Shown one piece after another: positions 11,289-23,185 of a stretch of DNA of 64,000 nucleotides. Source of the DNA: Spongilla lacustris (taxonomy: Eukaryota; Porifera; Demospongiae; Spongillida; Spongillidae). Each line of letters begins with the position of its first letter. Position 1 is the stretch's first letter. Position numbers and translations under genes: made by a program. Below the pieces are notes generated by a model. It saw only the letters and a program-made list of their open reading frames with translations. It had not been told where the DNA came from and did not search any database. The DNA lies in NCBI GenBank assembly GCA_949361645.1, contig OX442418.1:3987771-4051770 (forward strand), read 5' to 3'.

Positions 11289-11890
11289 CAGTGGAAACCA
11301 TCACACTTGCTCCTATAATTTTTTTGTACTGTTATTTTGTTCACTTGAATATATTTCAATAACAATGAGATCAAATGGAAATCTGACAACGCAGGTATAG
11401 TGTACAACTATTTTTCAATATATACTGAAAGTTAAAAAGCATCACGTGACTATTTACTTTTGTTACTAACACTTGTTGTGACCCAAGTACAAAAAAAATT
11501 GTGAGCATAATTCCTCCTCCTGTAGGCAATAGATCTTGACCATATTCGCAATGCATCTAAAGAACAAGCATTAGCAACCTTTGGCCGAGTCGGTTTTTAA
11601 GTCCGGTAAATAGTTACGGTATTATCGAGCTAGGTATGCGTTTTTAGCTCGTAAAAGCTTAGCGATGCTATTTCGTAGTACGCTCTCACTGGACTGCTAT
11701 ATTTCGCTTCCAAGTCGTCACATGTTAGATCTATCGCGAAATCGTACTTGGGAGGCAATAGACCCTTCTTTGCCGTTAAAAAAGTGCCATCAGAGCTGAG
11801 TACCTGAAAACCTCCGCCATATCGCGATGAATTACATTTGAAACGTCATCATTGCATCATTTTGTATCGTGAATATATTTATAATGTGAC
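11289..11890 (+). repeat. Left arm of the fold-back element
   Basis: Inverted copy of 12175-12776. Differences are a handful of single-base changes (for example 'ccaagtcg' here against 'cgactcgg' in the other arm). Confidence 0.85.
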
Positions 11891-12174
11891 TGGATGCAAG
11901 GGATTGTGAAAATGGTTCTTAACCTAGCGATGCTGCATCTTGCAGCCAAACACGGCGAACGTTTAGTAAATCAGTAGCATCAAATTGGGAAGCTTTATGG
12001 ACCATCAAGACATTCGCCAAGGCTAGCGTTCTATCACCCAAAGCTTCGAATCCTAGATGGCAGCTTCCAAATAGCTAATTGGGTACGCTTCCCTTCCAGC
12101 TTTAGAGTTGCCTCTTGCTTTTTGACGTTTCTTGTAACCTGCCCAATTTGATGCTATATTATCTCTGCCGATAC

Positions 12175-12776
12175 GTCACATTATAAATATATTCACGATA
12201 CAAAATGATGCAATGATGACGTTTCAAATGTAATTCATCGCGATATGGCGGAGGTTTTCAGGTACTCAGCTCTGATGGCACTTTTTTAACGGCAAAGAAG
12301 GGTCTATTGCCTCCCAAGTACGATTTCGCGATAGATCTAACATGTGACGACTCGGAAGCGAAATATAGCAGTCCAGTGAGAGCGTACTACGAAATAGCAT
12401 CGCTAAGCTTTTACGAGCTAAAAACGCATATCTAGCTCGATAATACCGTAACTATTTACCGGACTTAAAAACCGACTCGGCCAAAGGTTGCTAATGCTTG
12501 TTCTTTAGATATATTGCGAATATGGTCAAGATCTATTGCCTACAGGAGGAGGAATTATGCTCACAATTTTTTTTGTACTGGGGTCACAACAAGTGTTAAT
12601 AACAAAAGTAAATAGTCACGTGATGCTTTTTAACTTTCAGTATATATTGAAAAATAGTTGTACACTATACCTGCCTTGTCAGATTTTCATTTGATCTCAT
12701 TGTTATTGAAATATATTCAAGTGAACAAAATAACAGTACAAAAAAATTATAGGAGCAAGTGTGATGGTTTCCACTG
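12175..12776 (-). repeat. Right arm of the fold-back element
   Basis: Inverted copy of 11289-11890, ending in CCACTG just before the TA target duplication. Confidence 0.85.
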
Positions 12777-12778
12777 TA

Positions 12779-13465
12779 GTTTAGGAGCTTTTATACAGTG
12801 GTTTGTATCAGGTAGAATGCAAGAGTATCAATTGCCCTACCCCTACTAGATGACCAGCCCATATACAGTGACCAGCATATCAGCCAATGCGACACACACA
12901 GCTCTCCAGGAGGAGGGCGACTTGATGATCCTTAGTACAGTTTAAACTAACAGTGACTGACATATGGGGTGGGGCAAGTGAATGGTATTGGCTCAGGATT
13001 ACGGACATAGGTTGTAAGCTAGACCTTAGCAGTATTGTGCTGGCAGACTGTACAGAGGACTGGATGGTTAAGGCACAATCACCCCTTCCCATCCACCAGT
13101 GATTCAAGGGAAATCAGGGGCAAAAGCTGTTGCCATGCAGTGCTTACTAGCTATGGTTTGGTAATAAAACTAGACCCACATGCAATTGATTTTAAGTTTA
13201 GCTTATTAAAAAAAACCACCCAATGAATTGGATAATACTTTGACGATGCTTTATGAGCATCCAATATACATGCATCTTATGATCACTACATTTCAAAATG
13301 CGATCCTAAAACACCACCGTTTTGACCAAAATTGATTACGAAAAGTATCTAGGAAGTAAGGAGATTAAAGCTGAATACAAAAAACAATCAGGTATATTAA
13401 CCCTCCTACTGCGGAAGGCATATATATATGCCCAATAATTGCTCTCGCGTAATGCGACGGGCATA
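12779..13465. other. Non-coding stretch between two transposons
   Basis: No supported exon. The last part carries self-complementary words ('ggcatatatatatgcc' near 13408-13426), and the giant element has inserted into a similar 'gggcatata' / 'tatatgccc' sequence. Confidence 0.4.
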
Positions 13466-13852
13466 TACAGGGTGTCTACGAAAGAACGCAACGCTTTTGA
13501 ACAGGAATAACTTTTGATAGGATTAAGAAAAAAATCTCATATTTTGAAACTAAGTTGCTCCGTTTCCTCAAATTTTTTTCCATCCTTTTAATTAATACAT
13601 TATTAATCATGCCAATTAATTTTAATAAGCACAATAGATTAGCTGATTTTGAAAGTTTGTATGTGTTCATGTATCGATTGTGAAGCTTCGCTCAAAATGT
13701 TGGATTTTTTTCACATTCACAACTAAAGCAGCAACCCTCTACCTATTTCTTATCGCGTACGCATGCGCGCACGACCTCGTCCTAAGACTTAATTCTGTGA
13801 TAAATTACCAATCTCAATCACGTGATACAAATTCGGAGGCGGGTCTTATTAT

Positions 13853-13935
13853 TTTAATGCAATGCCCCACCTCCTTCGTGGGTGTTGCTTACAAGCAACA
13901 CCCACGAAGGAGGTGGGGAGGTGGGGCATTGCATA
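13853..13935. repeat. Hairpin 1 in the left arm (26-bp perfect stem)
   Basis: 13865-13890 pairs perfectly with 13893-13918 with only two unpaired bases between. The flanking 'atgcaatg' / 'cattgcat' extends the stem after an 8-base bulge. The mirrored copy is at about 33806-33875 in the right arm. Confidence 0.85.
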
Positions 13936-13937
13936 AC

Positions 13938-13979
13938 ACATGTTAATTAGCACTGACAAGTCAGTGCTAATTAACATGT
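13938..13979. repeat. Hairpin 2 in the left arm (20-bp perfect stem)
   Basis: 13938-13957 and 13960-13979 form a perfect 20-bp stem with a two-base loop, 3 bases after hairpin 1. The right arm has the mirrored copy at about 33764-33805 with one mismatch. Confidence 0.85.
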
Positions 13980-14151
13980 TTACATCCGTGTAGTGCGCAC
14001 CAATTGGCACTATCGTACAGACAGGCACTGAAATGAGCGGCAGGTATTTTGGGTTGATATGAATTTGACATGTAATGCCATGTGAGTTAGGAAACGGAGA
14101 GGCACACGTTAAACTTAAAGCGCAAGTTATTACACAGTACACGCAAAAATG

Positions 14152-14930
14152 AGCTGGTTGGTAGACTATCGATCAAATTCTTAGGTTTCTGACTAATGTC
14201 TCAAGCCTGCAGCAAGGTTTTAGATAAGTTATTATATTTTATTCTTTTAAAGAGAAGGCATCCCACATCAATTTTTTTTAACGACTTAGACAAGCCACTG
14301 CATGATGGTTTCATTTTCATTGTATTACTTTGCAAGCCTGTTAGCTGGGTAGGGTTGATTTATGTGAGTTCATTTCATGGCATTCAGTAATGAAATTTTT
14401 GGATGATTAGGATGACTTGGTTTTTTTTTTTTTTTTTGTTGTTGCACACATGATCCTATTAGCTGGTTTTCAAATCATGTCTGTGTGTACATAAATATTG
14501 GTGGATGCTTTGGTTTAGAATAGACTCTTGTTATGTACCTTTAAAAAGGTAGTTTGATGTAATATTTGCTTAGAAACCTTATGAGGGTGTAATTTTTAAT
14601 AATGTTGCAAGCTTTTGTGTATAAAAATAGAAAATGATTATGGTACTTGGAATTTGCAATAGCATCCTTTGACATTAAGTTGCCAGCGCAATATGGACTA
14701 TGATAGGGAAGAATTTTATTTAAGAGGATCATAGTGTATATTAAAGAATGTGCTTGGAAAACCTGTGAACTTTTAGCTGTGCCCATTGTCTCTTTGAAAG
14801 TAAGGTTAAGGTACATGTAATCTGTGTTTAAAAATACACCTGCGGGTTTTAGATGTTGGAGAATGTTGCTTTTTTTTTTTTAAAGAAAGGTGTGCTTTGC
14901 ATCATTGTTTAAAATTCTTGCTATTCTATA
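14152..14930 (+). repeat. Subterminal module, copy 1
   Basis: Begins 'gctggttggtagactatcga' and includes 'ggcattcagtaatgaaattt', a T run and 'gtttgatgtaatatttgctt'. A partial second copy starts at 14935, immediately before the 46-bp array, and a third copy lies in the central region at about 22290-22985. The mirror of copy 1 is at about 32890-33590. Confidence 0.8.
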
Positions 14931-14934
14931 TGTG

Positions 14935-15365
14935 CTGGTTGGTAGACTATCGATCAAATTCTTTGGTTTCTGACTCATGTTTCAAACCTCCAACAAGGTT
15001 TTGGATAAGTTGTAAGAGAAGGTATCTAATATCAATTTTTTTTTGAACGACTTAGACAATCCACTAATAGTGGAATTGTCAATGTATTACTTTGCAAGTC
15101 TGTTGGCTAGTTACCATATCATGGTGTGCTTAAGTATTGGTAGGGTTGATTTATGTGATTTCATGGCATTCAGTAATGTCTGCTTGCAACAAGTTGTGAT
15201 TTTATATAGCTATTTCTGCACCATAATGTGTGCTAACTGCTGTTTATGGATATAGACCCTCTGCTTTAAGAGTTCCTTCATGCAGAGTGCGCTTAAATAT
15301 CTAATTTTGCAACCCATTAGATGATTGAGTAGAGATGAATCCAACAATCTTTTTTTAAAACACCT
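14935..15365 (+). repeat. Subterminal module, copy 2 (partial)
   Basis: Starts 'tgctggttggtagactatcg' like copy 1, keeps the 'aacgacttagacaa' landmark, then diverges before running into the satellite array. The mirror is at about 32403-32840. Confidence 0.75.
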
Positions 15366-18300
15366 AAGAAGACTGCTGTTTTTAAGATAGGTTGTGCTTA
15401 ATAAAGTTATGAATAACAGTGCTGTTTTTAAAATAGGTTGTGCTTAATAAAGTTATGAAGAAGAGTGCTGTTTTTAAGATAGGTTGTTGTGCTTAATAAA
15501 GTTATGAAGAAGAGTGCTGTTTTTAAGATAGGTTGTGCTTAATAAAGTTATGAAGAAGAGTGCTGTTTTTAAAATAGGTTGTGCTTAATAAAGTTATGAA
15601 GAAGAGAGCTGTTTTTAAAATAGGTTGTGCTTGAAGAAGAGTGCTGTTTTTAAGATAGGTTGTGCTTAATAAAGTTATGAAATAGAGTGCTGTTTTTAAA
15701 ATAGGTTGTGCTTAATAAAGTTATGAATAACAGTGCTGTTTTTAAAATAGGTTGTGCTTAATAAAGTTATGAAGAAGAGTGCTGTTTTTAAGATAGGTTG
15801 TGCTTAATAAAGTTATGGAGAAGAGTGCTGTTTGTAAGATAGGTTGTGCTTAATAAAGTTATGAAGAAGAGTGCTGTTTTTAAGATAGGTTGTGCTTAAT
15901 AAAGTTATGAAGAAGAGTGCTGTTTTTAAAATAGGTTGTGCTTAATAAAGTTATGAAGAAGAGAGCTGTTTTTAAAATAGGTTGTGCTTGAAGAAGAGTG
16001 CTGTTTTTAAGATAGGTTGTGCTTAATAAAGTTATGAAGAAGAGTGCTGTTTTTAAAATAGGTTGTGCTTAATAAGTTGTGAAGAAGAGTGCTGTTTTTA
16101 AGATGGGTTGTACTTAATAAAGGTATGAACAAGTGAGCTGTTTTTAAAATAGGTTGTGCTTAATAAAGTTATGATGAAGAGTGCTGTTTTTAAGATAGGT
16201 TGTGCTTAATAAAGTTATGAAGAACAGTGCTGTTTTTAAGATAGGTTGTGCTTAATAAAATTATGAAGTAGAGTGCTGTTTTTAAAATAGGTTGTGCTTA
16301 ATAAATTATGAAGAAGAGTGCTGTTTTTAAGATAGGTTGTGCTTAATAAGTTATGATAAAGAGTGCTGTTTTTAAGATAGGTAGTGCTTAATAAAGTTAT
16401 TAAGTGGAGTGCTGTTTGTAAGATAGGTTGTGCTTAATAAAGTTATGAAGAAGAGTGCTGTTTTTAAGATAGGTTGTGCTTAATAAAGTTATGAAATAGA
16501 GTGCTGTTTTTAAGATAGGTTGTGCTTAATAAAGTTATGATGAAGAGTGCTCTTTTTAAGATAGGTTGTACTTAATAAAGGTATGAAGAAGTGAGCTGTT
16601 TTTAAAATAGGTTGTGCTTAATAAAGTTATGAAGAAGAGTGCTGTTTTTAAGAAAGGTTGTACTTAATAAAGTTATGAAGAAGAGTGCTGTTTGTAAGAT
16701 AGGTTGTGCTTAATAAAGTTATGAAGAAGAGTGCTGTTTTTAAGATAGGTTGTGCTTAATAAAGTTATGAAGAACAGTGCTGTTTTTAAGATAGGTTGTG
16801 CTTAATAAAATTATGAAGTAGAGTGCTGTTTTTAAAATAGGTTGTGCTTAATAAATTATGAAGAAGAGTGCTGTTTTTAAGATAGGTTGTGCTTAATAAG
16901 TTATGATAAAGAGTGCTGTTTTTAAGATAGGCAGTGCTTAATAAAGTTATGAAGTGGAGTGCTGTTTGTAAGATAGGTTGTGCTTAATAAAGTTATGAAG
17001 AAGAGTGCTGTTTTTAAGATAGGTTGTGCTTAATAAAGTTATGAAATAGAGTGCTGTTTGTAAGATAGGTTGTGCTTAATAAATTATGAAGAAGAGTGCT
17101 GTTTTTAAGATAGGTTGTGCTTAATAAAGTTATGATGAAGAGTGCTCTTTTTAAGATAGGTTGTACTTAATAAAGGTATGAAGAAGTGAGCTGTTTTTAA
17201 AATAGGTTGTGCTTAATAAAGTTATGAAGAAGAGTGCTGTTTTTAAGATAGGTTGTACTTAATAAAGTTATGAAGAAGAGGGCTGTTTGTAAGATAGGTT
17301 GTGCTTAATAAAGTTATGAAGAAGAGTGCTGTTTTTAAGATAGGTTGTGCTTAATAAAGTTATGAAGAAGAGAGCTGTTTTTAAAATACGTTGTGCTTGA
17401 AGAAGAGTGCTGTTTATAAGATAGGTTGTGCTTAATAAAGTTATGAAGAACAGTGCTGTTTTTAAGATAGGTTGTGCTTAATAAAATTATGAAGTAGAGT
17501 GCTGTTTTAAAAATAGGTTGTGCTTAATAAATTATGAAGAAGAGTGCTGTTTTTAAGATAGGCTGTGCTTAATAAAGTTATGAAGAAGAGTGCTCTTTTT
17601 AAGATAGATTGTGCTTAATAAAGTTATGAAGAAGAGAGCTGTTTTTAAAATAGGTTGTGCTTGAAGAAGAGTGCTGTTTTTAAGATAGGTTGTGCTTAAT
17701 AAAGTTATGAAGAAGAGTGCTGTTTTTAAAATAGGTTGTGCTTAATAAGTTATGAAGAAGAGTGCTGTTTTTAAGATAGTTTGTGCTTAATAAAGTTATG
17801 AAGAAGAGTGCTGTTTTTAAGATAGGTTGTGCTTAATAAAGTTATGATGATGAGTGCTCTTTTTAAGATAGGTTGTACTTAATAAAGGTATGAAGAAGTG
17901 AGCTGTTTTTAAAATAGGTTGTGCTTAATAAAGTTATGAAGAAGAGTGCTGTTTTTAAGATAGGTTGTACTTAATAAAGTTATGAAGAAGAGTGCTGTTT
18001 GTAAGATAGGTTGTGCTTAATAAAGTTAGTGCTGTTTTTAAGATAGGTTGTGCTTAATTAAGTTATTAAGAAGAGTGCTCTGTTTAAGATAGATTGTGCT
18101 TAATAAAGTTATGAAGAAGAGTGCTGCTGTTTTTAAGATAGGTTGTGCTTAATAAAGTTATGAAGAAGAGTACTGTTTTTAAGATAGGTTGTGCTTAATA
18201 AAGTTATGAAGAAGAGTCCTGTTTTTAAGATAGGTTTTGCTTAATAAAATTATGAAGAAGAGTGCTGCTGTTTTTAAGATAGGTTGTGCTTAATAAAGTT

Positions 18301-20999
18301 ATGAAGAAGAGTCCTGTTTTTAAGATAGGTTGTGCTTAATAAAGTTATAAACAAGAGTGCTGTTTTTAAGATAGGTTGTGCTTAATAAAGTTATGAAGAA
18401 GAGTGCTGTTTTTAAGATAGGTTGTGCTTAATAAGTTATGATAAAGAGTGCTGTTTTTAAGATATGTTGTGCTTAATAAAGTTATGAAGTAGAGTGCTGT
18501 TTGTAAGATAGGTTGTGCTTAATAAAGTTATGAAGAAGAGTGCTGTTTTTAAGATACGTTGTGCTTAATAAAGTTATGAAGAAGAGTGCTGTGTTTAAGA
18601 TAGGTTGTGCTTAATAAAGTTATGATGAAGTGTGCTGTTTTAAAATAGGTTGTGCTTAATAAAGTTATGAAGAAGTGTGCTCTGTTTAAGATAGGTTGTG
18701 CTTAATAAAGTTATGAAGAACAGTGCTGTTTTTAAGATAGGTTGTGCTTAATTAAGTTATTAAAAAGAGTGCTCTGTTTAAGATAGATTGTGCTTAATAA
18801 AGTTATGATGAAGAGTGCTGCTGTTTTTAAGATAGGTTGTGCTTAATAAGTTATGATAAAGAGTGCTGTTTTTTAGGATAGGTTGTGCTTAATATAGTTA
18901 TGAAGTAGAGTGCTGTTTGTATGATAGGTTGTGCTTAATAAAGGTATGAAGAAGAGTGCTGTTTTTAAGATAGGTTGTGCTTAATTAAGTTATGAAGAAG
19001 TGTGCTCTGTTTAAGATAGGTTGTGCTTAATAAAGTTATGAAGAAGAGTGCTGTTTTTAAGATAGGTTGTGCTTAATTAAGTTATTAAGAAGAGTGCTCT
19101 GTTTAAGATAGATTGTGCTTAATAAAGTTATGAAGAAGAGTGCTGTTTTTAAGATAGGTTGTGCTTAATAAAGATATGAAGAAGAGTGCTGTTTTTAAGA
19201 TAGGTTGTGCTTAATAAAGTTATGAAGAAGAGTGCTGTTTTTAAGATAGGTTGTGCTTAATAAAGTTATGAAGAAGAGTGCTGTTTTTAAGATAGGTTGT
19301 GCTTAATAAGTTATGATAAAGAGTGCTGTTTTTAAGCTAGGTGGTGCTTAATAAAGTTATGAAGTAGAGTGCTGTTTGTAAGATAGGTTGTGCTTAATAA
19401 AGCTATGAAGAAGAGTGCTGTTTTTAAGATAGGTTGTGGTTAATAAAGTTATGAAGAAGAGTGCTGTTTTTAAGATAGGTTGTGCTTAAAGTTATGAAGA
19501 AGTGTGCTGTTTTTAAGATAGGTTGTGCTTAATAAAGTTATGAAGAAGAGTGCTGTTTTTAAGATAGGTTGTGCTTAATAAGTTATGATAAAGAGTGCTG
19601 TTTTTAAGCTAGGTGGTGCTTAATAAAGTTATGAAGTAGAGTGCTGTTTGTAAGATAGGTTGTGCTTAATAAAGCTATGAAGAAGAGTGCTGTTTTTAAG
19701 ATAGGTTGTGGTTAATAAAGTTATGAAGAAGAGTGCTGTTTTTACGATAGGTTGTGCTTAATAAAATTATGAAGAACAGTGCTGGTTTTAAGATAGGTTG
19801 TGCTTAATAAAGTTATGAAGAAGAGTGCTGTTTTTAAGATAGGTTGTGCTTATTAAAGTTATGAAGAAGAGTGCTGTTTTTAAGATAGGTTGTGCTTAAT
19901 AAGTTATGATAAAGAGTGCTGTTTTTAAGCTAGGTGGTGCTTAATAAAGTTATGAAGTAGAGTGCTGTTTGTAAGATAGGTTGTGCTTAATAAAGCTATG
20001 AAGATGAGTGCTGTTTTTAAGGTAGGTTGTGGTTAATAAAGTTATGAAGAAGAGTGCTGTTTTTAAGATAGGTTGTGCTTAATAAAGTTATGAAGAAGTG
20101 TGCTGTTTTAAAATAGGTTGTGCTTAATAAAGTGTGCTCTGTTTAAGATAGGTTGTGCTTAATATAGTTATGAAGAACAGTGCTGTTTTTAAGATAGGTT
20201 GTGCTTAATTAAGTTATTAAGAAGAGTGCTCTGTTTAAGATAGGTTGTGCTTAATAAAGTTATGAAGAAGAGTGCTGTTTTTAAGATAGGTTGTGCTTAA
20301 TAGGTTATGATAAAGAGTGCTGTTTGTAAGATAGGTTGTGCTTAATAAAGCTATGAAGAAGAGTGCTGTTTTTAAAATAGGTTGTGCTTAATAAAGTTAT
20401 GAAGAAGTGTGCTCTGTTTAAGATAGGTTGTGCTTAATAAAGTTATGAAGAACAGTGCTGTTTTTAAGATAGGTTGTGCTTAATAAAGTTATGAGGAAGG
20501 GTGCTCTGTTTAAGATAGGTTGTGCTTAATAAAGTTATGAAGAACAGTGCTGTTTTTACGATAGGTTGTGCTTAATATAGTTATTAAGAAGAGTGCTGTT
20601 TTTACGATAGGTTGTGCTTAATAAAGTTATGAAGAAGAGTGCTGTTTTTAAGATAGGTTGTGCTTATTAAAGTTATGAAGAAGAGTGCTGTTTTTAAGAT
20701 AGGTTGTGCTGAATAAAGTTACGAAGAAGAGTGCTGTTTTAAGGGAGGTTGTGCTTAATAAAGTTATGAAGAAGAGTGCTGTTTTTAAGATAGGTTGTGC
20801 TTAATAAAGTTATGAAAAAGAGTGCTGTTTTTAAGATAGGTTGTGCTGAATAAAGTTATGAAGTAGAGTGCTGTTTTTAAGATCGGTTGTGCTTACTAAA
20901 GTTATGAAGAAGTGTGCTCTGTTTAAGATAGGTTGTGCTTAATAAAGTTATGAAAAAGATTGCTGTTTTTAAGATAGGTTGTGCTTAATAAAGTTATGA
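15366..20999 (+). repeat. 46-bp satellite array, left arm (about 120 units)
   Basis: The unit reads, in pieces, 'gaagaagagtgctgttttta' then 'agataggttgtgcttaataa' then 'agttat'. Units vary by point changes and short deletions and form longer composite periods (for example the block with 'gctaggtggtgc' recurs near 19335, 19606 and 19926). Most units carry AATAAA on the plus strand followed by U-rich and GU-rich stretches, the arrangement of an animal polyadenylation site. The array ends at 'gttatgagtcgtatag'. No protein-coding potential is present. Confidence 0.95.
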
Positions 21000-22289
21000 G
21001 TCGTATAGTTAGTTACTGCAAATGTAGATCACAATCTGTGCTGTTGCTTAAGCATGGATTCTAGGCTGTCATGTCTAGGAGATACCTGTTGTGATTTGAA
21101 GAATTATTTAGTATCGACTAATGTTTCAAGTGGGTTTGTGATGCTTGGATTTAAGAGTGGTGTTATTTCGCCATGTTGTGAGCAATTGTGTGTCGAATTA
21201 CTGGTAGCATAAAATGGGTAAAGTGTTTGGGAATTCAGCTGTACGTCTTAAGAAAGCATCATGTTTTGTTAGCTACATGTAGTTCCCAGATTATAATATG
21301 TGCTGTTGCTTGGTTTGAGCATTAGGAGACTCTTTTTGAGATTTGTGGGAGTGCTAAAAGTATCCAGTTGCAAGCCTAGTTTTTAAAAGTGTGGTGCATG
21401 TATTTGCATCATGCTGACAGATGTTGTGAGGCTTTTAGCTTTTAAGAGGCTCGGTGCTTATTAGAAAAACCTTGTATTTGTGTGTGTTCAAGTAATGTTA
21501 AAGCTAAAATTCCATATGTAGGAAGGGCCTTAGTTTCATACCATCCAGTAGTATATCTACACACAAATTTTTTGTGTATACTGTTAAAGAATGCGCTCGG
21601 AAAACCTAAAGGTTGTGCTAAATGACGGTGTACTTTGTTTGAGTCTCTGTTTAAAAAGCATCCATTTTGTTAAGGAGGATGTGATTTCAATTTTGGCTCA
21701 TACTAGGTTTCAGATGGTTGTTGACAATGACAATGACAATGACAATTCAGCCTTGTAGCTAGTTCAATATGATAATATTGCTTATGAGTACTACCTGTTG
21801 AGGGCCCAATATAGCTAACCATCTTTTTTATTTCTTAACCCAGGCAATAATCTTTCCTACCCCTTCCTGTCCCCTCCTGATCATAATATAATTCTCTGTG
21901 TGAGTGTTGCTTATGAGTGCTACCTGTTGAGGGCCCAGTATAGCTAACTCTCTTTTCATTGCTTAACCCAGGCTTCCTTCATTCCTACCCCTTCCTGTCC
22001 CCTCTTGTTCTTAAAATAATTCTCTGTGTTTTTTGTGTGAGTGTTGCTTATGAGTACCAGTATAGCTAACCCTTTTGTCATTGCTTAACCCAGGCTTCAT
22101 AGGAAAACTGGCATTTTAAAAGGGCTAGGTAACACATTATGTAGCCGCTTGGTATAAGTGAATCGAGATGCATGGGTATGTGGGGGGGGGGGGTGTGCTT
22201 TCAGTAAATGAATCCTAAAATGATTGTGCATGCTGTTGAGTTATGAAAACCACTGTGATGCATTCAAAATAAGGTTGTGTGCTCATTAA
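21000..22289. other. Inner part of the left arm and start of the central region
   Basis: Non-coding. Up to about 22100 it is matched in inverted form by 26246-27587. A 'gacaat' run (about 21726-21746) and a G run at 22181-22193 are present. 22110-22289 has no partner in the right arm that I can see. Confidence 0.6.
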
Positions 22290-22985
22290 AACTGTGAGCT
22301 TTTAGCTGTGTGTATTGTTTCTTTGAAAGTAAGGTTAAGGTAATCTCTGTTAAAAAATACACGTGCGGGTTTTAGATGTTGGAGAATGTTGCTTTTTTTT
22401 TTTAAAGAAAGGTGTGCTTTGCATCATTGTTTAAAATTCGTGCTGTTGCTTATGTGCTGGTTGGTAGACTATCGATCAGATTCTTTGGTTTCTTACTCAT
22501 GTTTCAAGCCTTGCAGCAAGGTTTTAGTTTTTTTTTAAAGAGAAGACATTCCAGATTAATTTATTTAACGACTTAGACAAGCCACTAATGGTTGCATTGT
22601 CAATGTGTTATTTTGCAAGCCTGTTAGCTAGTTACCATATCATGGTGAGCTTAAGTAAGGGTAGGGTTGATTTATGTGATTTCATTTCATGGCATTCAGT
22701 AATGAAATTTTTGGATGATTGGGATGACTGGTTTTAAGAAAGTGTTTTTTTGTTGTTGCACACATGATCCTATTAGCTGGTTTTCAGATCATGTCTATGT
22801 GTGCATAAATATTGGTGGATGCTTTGCTTTAGAATAGACTCTTGTTATGTACCTTTTTAAAAAAAGGTAGTTTGATGTAATATTTGCTTAGAAACCTTAT
22901 GAGGGTGTAATGTTGCAAGCTTTTGTGTATAAAAATAGAAAATGATTATGGTACTTGGAATTTGCAATAGCATCCTTTGAAATTA
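22290..22985 (+). repeat. Subterminal module, copy 3, in the central region
   Basis: 22290-22440 resembles 14760-14930, and 22450-22985 resembles 14140-14680 ('ctggttggtagactatcgat', 'ggcattcagtaatgaaattt', 'catcctttga'), in the same orientation but with the two halves swapped. It shows that the element's ends have been copied into its own interior. Confidence 0.75.
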
Positions 22986-23185
22986 AGTTTCATAGGTGAC
23001 ACCTGTTGTAATGCGAACATGCACGTGAAAATTGTTGTCTTACATGTATCAGAGGTTGTGAATTTATTTACATATGTTGTTTTGTGAGCATCTAGCTATG
23101 CATAGTCTGCTCAAAGGATTATTGCATAACATTATATCAACTTGCAATATGCATGTACAACAAGCACACACCATACATTGCCACT

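Larger units (their letters stand above)
11289..12776. mobile_element. Fold-back Tc1/mariner-type non-autonomous element (1,488 bp)
   Basis: The ends are CAGTGGAAACC...GGTTTCCACTG, flanked on both sides by TA (11287-11288 and 12777-12778), the target duplication of the Tc1/mariner superfamily. The inverted arms are about 602 bp each (11289-11890 and 12175-12776) and match nearly base for base, leaving a 284-bp centre that itself contains a further short inverted pair ('atcaaattggg' near 11979 and 'cccaatttgat' near 12141). No transposase is encoded, so it would need one in trans. Open frames in the arms (the same frame appears in both arms in opposite directions) are shadows of the inverted repeat. 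Confidence 0.85.
13468..22100 (+). repeat. Left inverted arm of the giant element
   Basis: Contains, in order, the outer unique segment (13468-15365, including two hairpins and an internally duplicated module), the 46-bp array (15366-20999) and an inner unique segment (21000 to about 22100). The inner segment has three copies of the 'acctgttgagggccca' / 'tatagctaac' motif, at about 21797, 21921 and (truncated) 22056. Confidence 0.85.

Noticed and set aside
12030..12060. tRNA-like 'gcttcgaatcctagatggc' (T-arm-like)
   Set aside because: No acceptor or anticodon stems can be paired around it. No tRNA or rRNA gene was found in the window.
11289..12776. hAT assignment based on the CAGTGG ends
   Set aside because: No matching 8-bp target duplication is present, while TA borders both ends exactly, as in Tc1/mariner.
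11075..12849. Shared protein-like frame at 11075-11407 (minus) and 12658-12849 (plus)
   Set aside because: The two frames are the same transposon arm read in mirror image. No motif.
13849..14142. Frames over the arm hairpins (for example MPHLPTSFVGVACKQHPRRRWG)
   Set aside because: Both strands of a perfect hairpin give the same peptide. This is a structural by-product.
15366..20999. Array of short regularly spaced repeats, superficially like a CRISPR array
   Set aside because: Units are directly adjacent without unique spacers, the genome is eukaryotic and no cas-like genes exist. It is satellite DNA within a transposon arm.
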